The translations under genes were made by a program, and so were the position numbers. The notes below the pieces were generated by a model, which saw nothing but the letters and a program-made list of their open reading frames with translations, searched no databases and was not told the origin of the DNA. DNA of 14,381 nucleotides from Actinomycetota bacterium (lineage in GTDB: Bacteria > Actinomycetota > Actinomycetes > S36-B12 > CAIYMF01). Location of the stretch: the NCBI GenBank assembly GCA_009699025.1, contig WLOZ01000016.1, positions 1 through 14,381 of the forward strand. The letters are read 5' to 3'. Below are positions 12,297 to 14,381 of this stretch, piece by piece (position 1 is the stretch's first letter; each line of letters starts with the position of its first letter).

Positions 12297-13403
12297 ATGC
12301 GTGAAGTGCTTCCGGCTCTGATGGCCGCCCATGAACGTGGCGAGGCCGTAGCGATGGCCACCGTCGTTCGCACGTGGCGGTCCGCACCTCGCCCCGCCGG
12401 CGCGTCAATGCTCGTTACTGCTGGCGGAGAAGCGGTTGGCTCGGTCAGCGGAGGCTGTGTCGAGGGTGCCCTCTACGAGCTCGGCTCGGAGGTTCTCGCC
12501 TCAGGAGACCCCCAGTTCGAGACCTACGGAGTGAGCGACGATGACGCCTTCGCGGTGGGCCTCACGTGCGGGGGCATCCTCGAGGTGTTCGTCGAGAAGG
12601 TCGATCACTCCACGTGGCCTGAACTCGCAGGAATCGCCGCCAGTATCGCCGCCGAGGTGCCGGTGGCCACCGCCACCATCGTGCGAGGGCCACACCATGT
12701 GGGCCGTCACCTCGTGGTGAGGGAGAACGGCGTCGAGGGCTCCCTCGGAACCGACCGACTCGACGCCACCGTGGGCGCCGACGTGCTTGGCCTGCTCGAG
12801 TCGGGCACCACCGGCTTCCTTCACTACGGCCCCGAGGGCGAGCGACTCGGTACCGAACTCGAGGTGTTCGTCGCGTCGTTTGCCCCTGCCCCGCGCATGT
12901 ACATCTTCGGGGCCATCGACTTCTCGGCGGCTCTCGCTCGGGTCGGCAAGATACTGGGCTTTCACGTCACGGTGGTCGACGCGCGCGAAGTGTTCGCCAC
13001 CCGCAAGCGCTTCCCCGAGGCCGATGAGGTCGTGGTCGACTGGCCACATCGATGGCTGGGCTCACAGAACGTCGACCCACGTACGGTGATTTGCGTCCTC
13101 ACGCACGACCCCAAGTTCGACGTGCCCGCACTGCAGGCTGCCATTCGAACGCGTGCGGCCTACATCGGAGCAATGGGCTCACGCCGCACTCACGACGACA
13201 GAACCGCCCGCCTTCGCGAGGCGGGACTCTCCGACGACGAGCTTGCCCGCATTCACTCGCCCATCGGGCTCGACCTGGGTGCACGCACGCCCGAGGAGAC
13301 AGCCATCTCGATCGCCGCTGAAATCGTGCAGGCGCGCTGGGGAGGTTCGGGCGAGTCGCTCGCGAAGGGCAGCGGGCCCATTCACGCGGGCGCACCTCGT
13401 TGA
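12297..13403 (+). CDS. coxI: XdhC/CoxI-family molybdenum enzyme maturation protein
   Basis: A 368-residue full-length XdhC/CoxI protein. The N-terminal domain carries GSVSGGCVEGALYE (Cys54) and LTCGGILEVFVE (Cys91), the two cysteine motifs tied to Mo-cofactor binding and sulfuration. The C-terminal Rossmann domain has MYIFGAIDFSAALARVGK, then THDPKFD, AYIGAMGSRRT and HSPIGLDLGARTPEETA. XdhC binds the cytosine dinucleotide cofactor, protects its sulfurated form and delivers it to the target enzyme. It is clearly distinct from the YHS-bearing paralogue at 4832-5740, which lacks the GGCVEG form of the first motif. The start is supported by the leaderless promoter. The stop overlaps the next gene in a TTGA arrangement, which pairs it with the nucleotidyltransferase that makes its cofactor. 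The subgroup name coxI is inferred from context. Confidence 0.92.
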   Translation: MREVLPALMAAHERGEAVAMATVVRTWRSAPRPAGASMLVTAGGEAVGSVSGGCVEGALYELGSEVLASGDPQFETYGVSDDDAFAVGLTCGGILEVFVEKVDHSTWPELAGIAASIAAEVPVATATIVRGPHHVGRHLVVRENGVEGSLGTDRLDATVGADVLGLLESGTTGFLHYGPEGERLGTELEVFVASFAPAPRMYIFGAIDFSAALARVGKILGFHVTVVDAREVFATRKRFPEADEVVVDWPHRWLGSQNVDPRTVICVLTHDPKFDVPALQAAIRTRAAYIGAMGSRRTHDDRTARLREAGLSDDELARIHSPIGLDLGARTPEETAISIAAEIVQARWGGSGESLAKGSGPIHAGAPR

Positions 13404-13996
13404 CCGAGGCAACCGCCGGGCTCGTCCTTGCCGCGGGTGCCGGGCGCCGCTTCGGTGGCCCCAAGGCACCGGTGCTGATCGACGGCGAGCGACTGGTTGA
13501 CCGCGCTGTGCGGGTGCTGCGCGAAGCCGGCTGCAATCCGGTGGTGGTGGTGCTGGGTGCTTGGCAGGGCGAGGTCGCCCACGCCGAGACACTCGTCAAC
13601 CCCGACTGGCCCACCGGCATGGGCTCTTCATTGCGTGTGGGGCTGAGCCACCTGGTGAGCCGAGCCGAGTTAGACCGGGCCATCGTCACGCTGGTCGACC
13701 TTCCCGGCCTCACCGGCGCAGCGGTGCGTCGCCTGATGTCGTGCCCCGCGCCCCTGGCCGTGGCGACCTATCAGGGCGAGCGCGGCCATCCGGTGCTGGT
13801 CGCCCGCGAGCACTGGGGCCCGCTGATTGCGACCGTCACCGGCGACAGCGGAGCACGCGCCTACCTCTCCGCCCACGAGGTTGCTGGCGTCGAGGTGGGC
13901 GATATTGCCTCGGGCGACGATCTCGATGTGCCTCCGGATCGGGAAGCCTTAGTTGAACCGGTTCACGAGGCGCGCGACCATCTCGGCCCTGGCTGA
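13400..13996 (+). CDS. mocA: MocA-like molybdenum cofactor cytidylyltransferase
   Basis: A 198-residue MobA-like NTP transferase. LVLAAGAGRRFGGPK at 8-22 is the nucleotide-binding signature, followed by GMGSSLRVGL (73-82), a TLVDLPGLTG segment (where relatives have the D-Q-P metal/substrate loop) and GHPVLVAREHW. MocA transfers CMP from CTP to Mo-molybdopterin, giving the cytosine dinucleotide required by CODH and other xanthine-dehydrogenase-family enzymes. GMP transfer (MobA) is the alternative, but the xdhC and CODH neighbours favour CTP. The start is a TTG at 13400-13402 that overlaps the xdhC2 stop by 4 nt. No other start fits the N-terminal strand. Its last 48 nt overlap the convergent gene to the right. 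Confidence 0.88.
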   Translation: MTEATAGLVLAAGAGRRFGGPKAPVLIDGERLVDRAVRVLREAGCNPVVVVLGAWQGEVAHAETLVNPDWPTGMGSSLRVGLSHLVSRAELDRAIVTLVDLPGLTGAAVRRLMSCPAPLAVATYQGERGHPVLVAREHWGPLIATVTGDSGARAYLSAHEVAGVEVGDIASGDDLDVPPDREALVEPVHEARDHLGPG

Positions 13997-14381
13997 GCCC
14001 GGAGGCAACAACCCCAGCACCACTCGCTGACTTCTCAGCCGACGGAGCAGGGTTGTTTCAGCCCCCGTGACCTCCGCGGTCGACGCCGAGCCGTAGCCCG
14101 GCAACCCGGTTCCGAATCGCTGCCTCATCACCTCGTCGAGAGCCCCTGCGACGAGCGCGCGCGAATAGTCTTCATCGCGCGGCAACTGCCGCAGCTCCTC
14201 GATCGACACCGTGGGTGCACCCGCCCTCGATGCAGCGAAGGCCTGACGATCACGCTCGAAAGCCTCTGCCTGGTCGGGCGGAAGCAGGGTCGCCAGCACC
14301 GCGTTGTCGTCGGCGTACGACTCGGTGATCTGCTCGATCACCTCCTCGCCCAGCAGGGGAGGCACAGGCCGATGCGGCAGC
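13949..14381 (-). CDS. Uncharacterised protein, C-terminal part (runs off window)
   Basis: An open minus-strand frame enters at the right window edge without a stop and ends at 13949. About 143 residues are visible. I did not recognise the family. The visible part begins LPHRPVPPLLGEEVIEQI, continues with an acidic/alanine-rich helix (ADDNAVLATLL), then EELRQLPRDEDYSRALVAG and a basic leucine-rich end (RRLRSQRVVLGLLPPG, then ARLVNRF). The first segment vaguely recalls C-terminal tails of sulfotransferase-type proteins, but this is too weak to name a function. A GTG at 14365 is open as a start, but the upstream codons remain coding-like, so the gene probably continues outside. Its 3' end overlaps mocA tail to tail by 48 nt. 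Confidence 0.55.
   Translation of the reverse strand, partial: LPHRPVPPLLGEEVIEQITESYADDNAVLATLLPPDQAEAFERDRQAFAASRAGAPTVSIEELRQLPRDEDYSRALVAGALDEVMRQRFGTGLPGYGSASTAEVTGAETTLLRRLRSQRVVLGLLPPGSARAEMVARLVNRFN

Noticed and set aside
12172..12408. N-terminal extension of moaE
   Set aside because: It would run across the divergent promoter region and the xdhC2 start. MoaE homologues begin near the ATG at 12171.
1..14381. CRISPR arrays, tRNA or rRNA genes
   Set aside because: No regularly spaced direct repeats and no tRNA- or rRNA-like segments were seen; nearly all the sequence is protein coding.

Overview
This window looks like high-GC chromosomal DNA from an actinobacterium (Actinomycetota). 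The reasons are strong G/C bias at third codon positions, frequent GTG or TTG starts, 4-nt start/stop overlaps, several likely leaderless promoters, and actinobacterial-type protein sequences. I cannot fix the genus. The main content is an aerobic molybdenum-copper carbon monoxide dehydrogenase (CODH) locus together with most of the genes that build its molybdenum cofactor.

Layout. (a) 1-260, minus strand: the N-terminal part of a helix-turn-helix protein that resembles an insertion-sequence OrfA, cut by the window edge. (b) 346-9543, minus strand: nine tightly packed genes read from right to left, coxM, coxS, coxL, an xdhC-type gene with a C-terminal YHS domain, a MoxR/CoxD ATPase, a CoxE VWA protein, moeA, moaC and moaB/mog. 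Neighbours overlap or lie within 10 nt, which suggests one operon of about 9.2 kb. (c) 9650-10297, minus: coxG, a membrane-anchored SRPBCC protein, 106 nt upstream of coxM. (d) 10448-10702, plus: moaD, divergent from coxG and convergent with moaA. (e) 10742-12171, minus: moaE and moaA, overlapping by 4 nt. (f) 12297-13996, plus: a second xdhC (coxI type) and a mocA-type nucleotidyltransferase, overlapping by 4 nt and divergent from moaE. (g) 13949-14381, minus: the C-terminal part of an unrecognised protein whose 3' end overlaps mocA. No gene-free stretch exceeds 300 bases; the intergenic gaps are 261-345, 9544-9649, 10298-10447, 10703-10741 and 12172-12296.

How the genes work together. MoaA and MoaC make cyclic pyranopterin from GTP. 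MoaD and MoaE add the dithiolene sulfurs. MoaB/Mog and MoeA insert molybdate. The MocA-like enzyme would cap the cofactor with CMP to give the cytosine-dinucleotide form used by CODH. XdhC-type proteins, the CoxD ATPase and the CoxE VWA protein mature the enzyme (Mo sulfuration and copper loading). CoxMSL oxidises CO, and CoxG links it to the membrane respiratory chain. CoxL carries the form I active-site signature AYxCSFR with cysteine 393, so this is predicted to be a true CODH and not a generic xanthine-dehydrogenase relative.

The most interesting points are the cysteine-rich YHS domain fused to the XdhC-type protein directly after coxL (a candidate metal or copper handling module), TANNNT boxes exactly six bases before start codons (leaderless transcription), a palindrome overlapping the xdhC2 -35 box, and a LexA-like palindrome between coxG and moaD.
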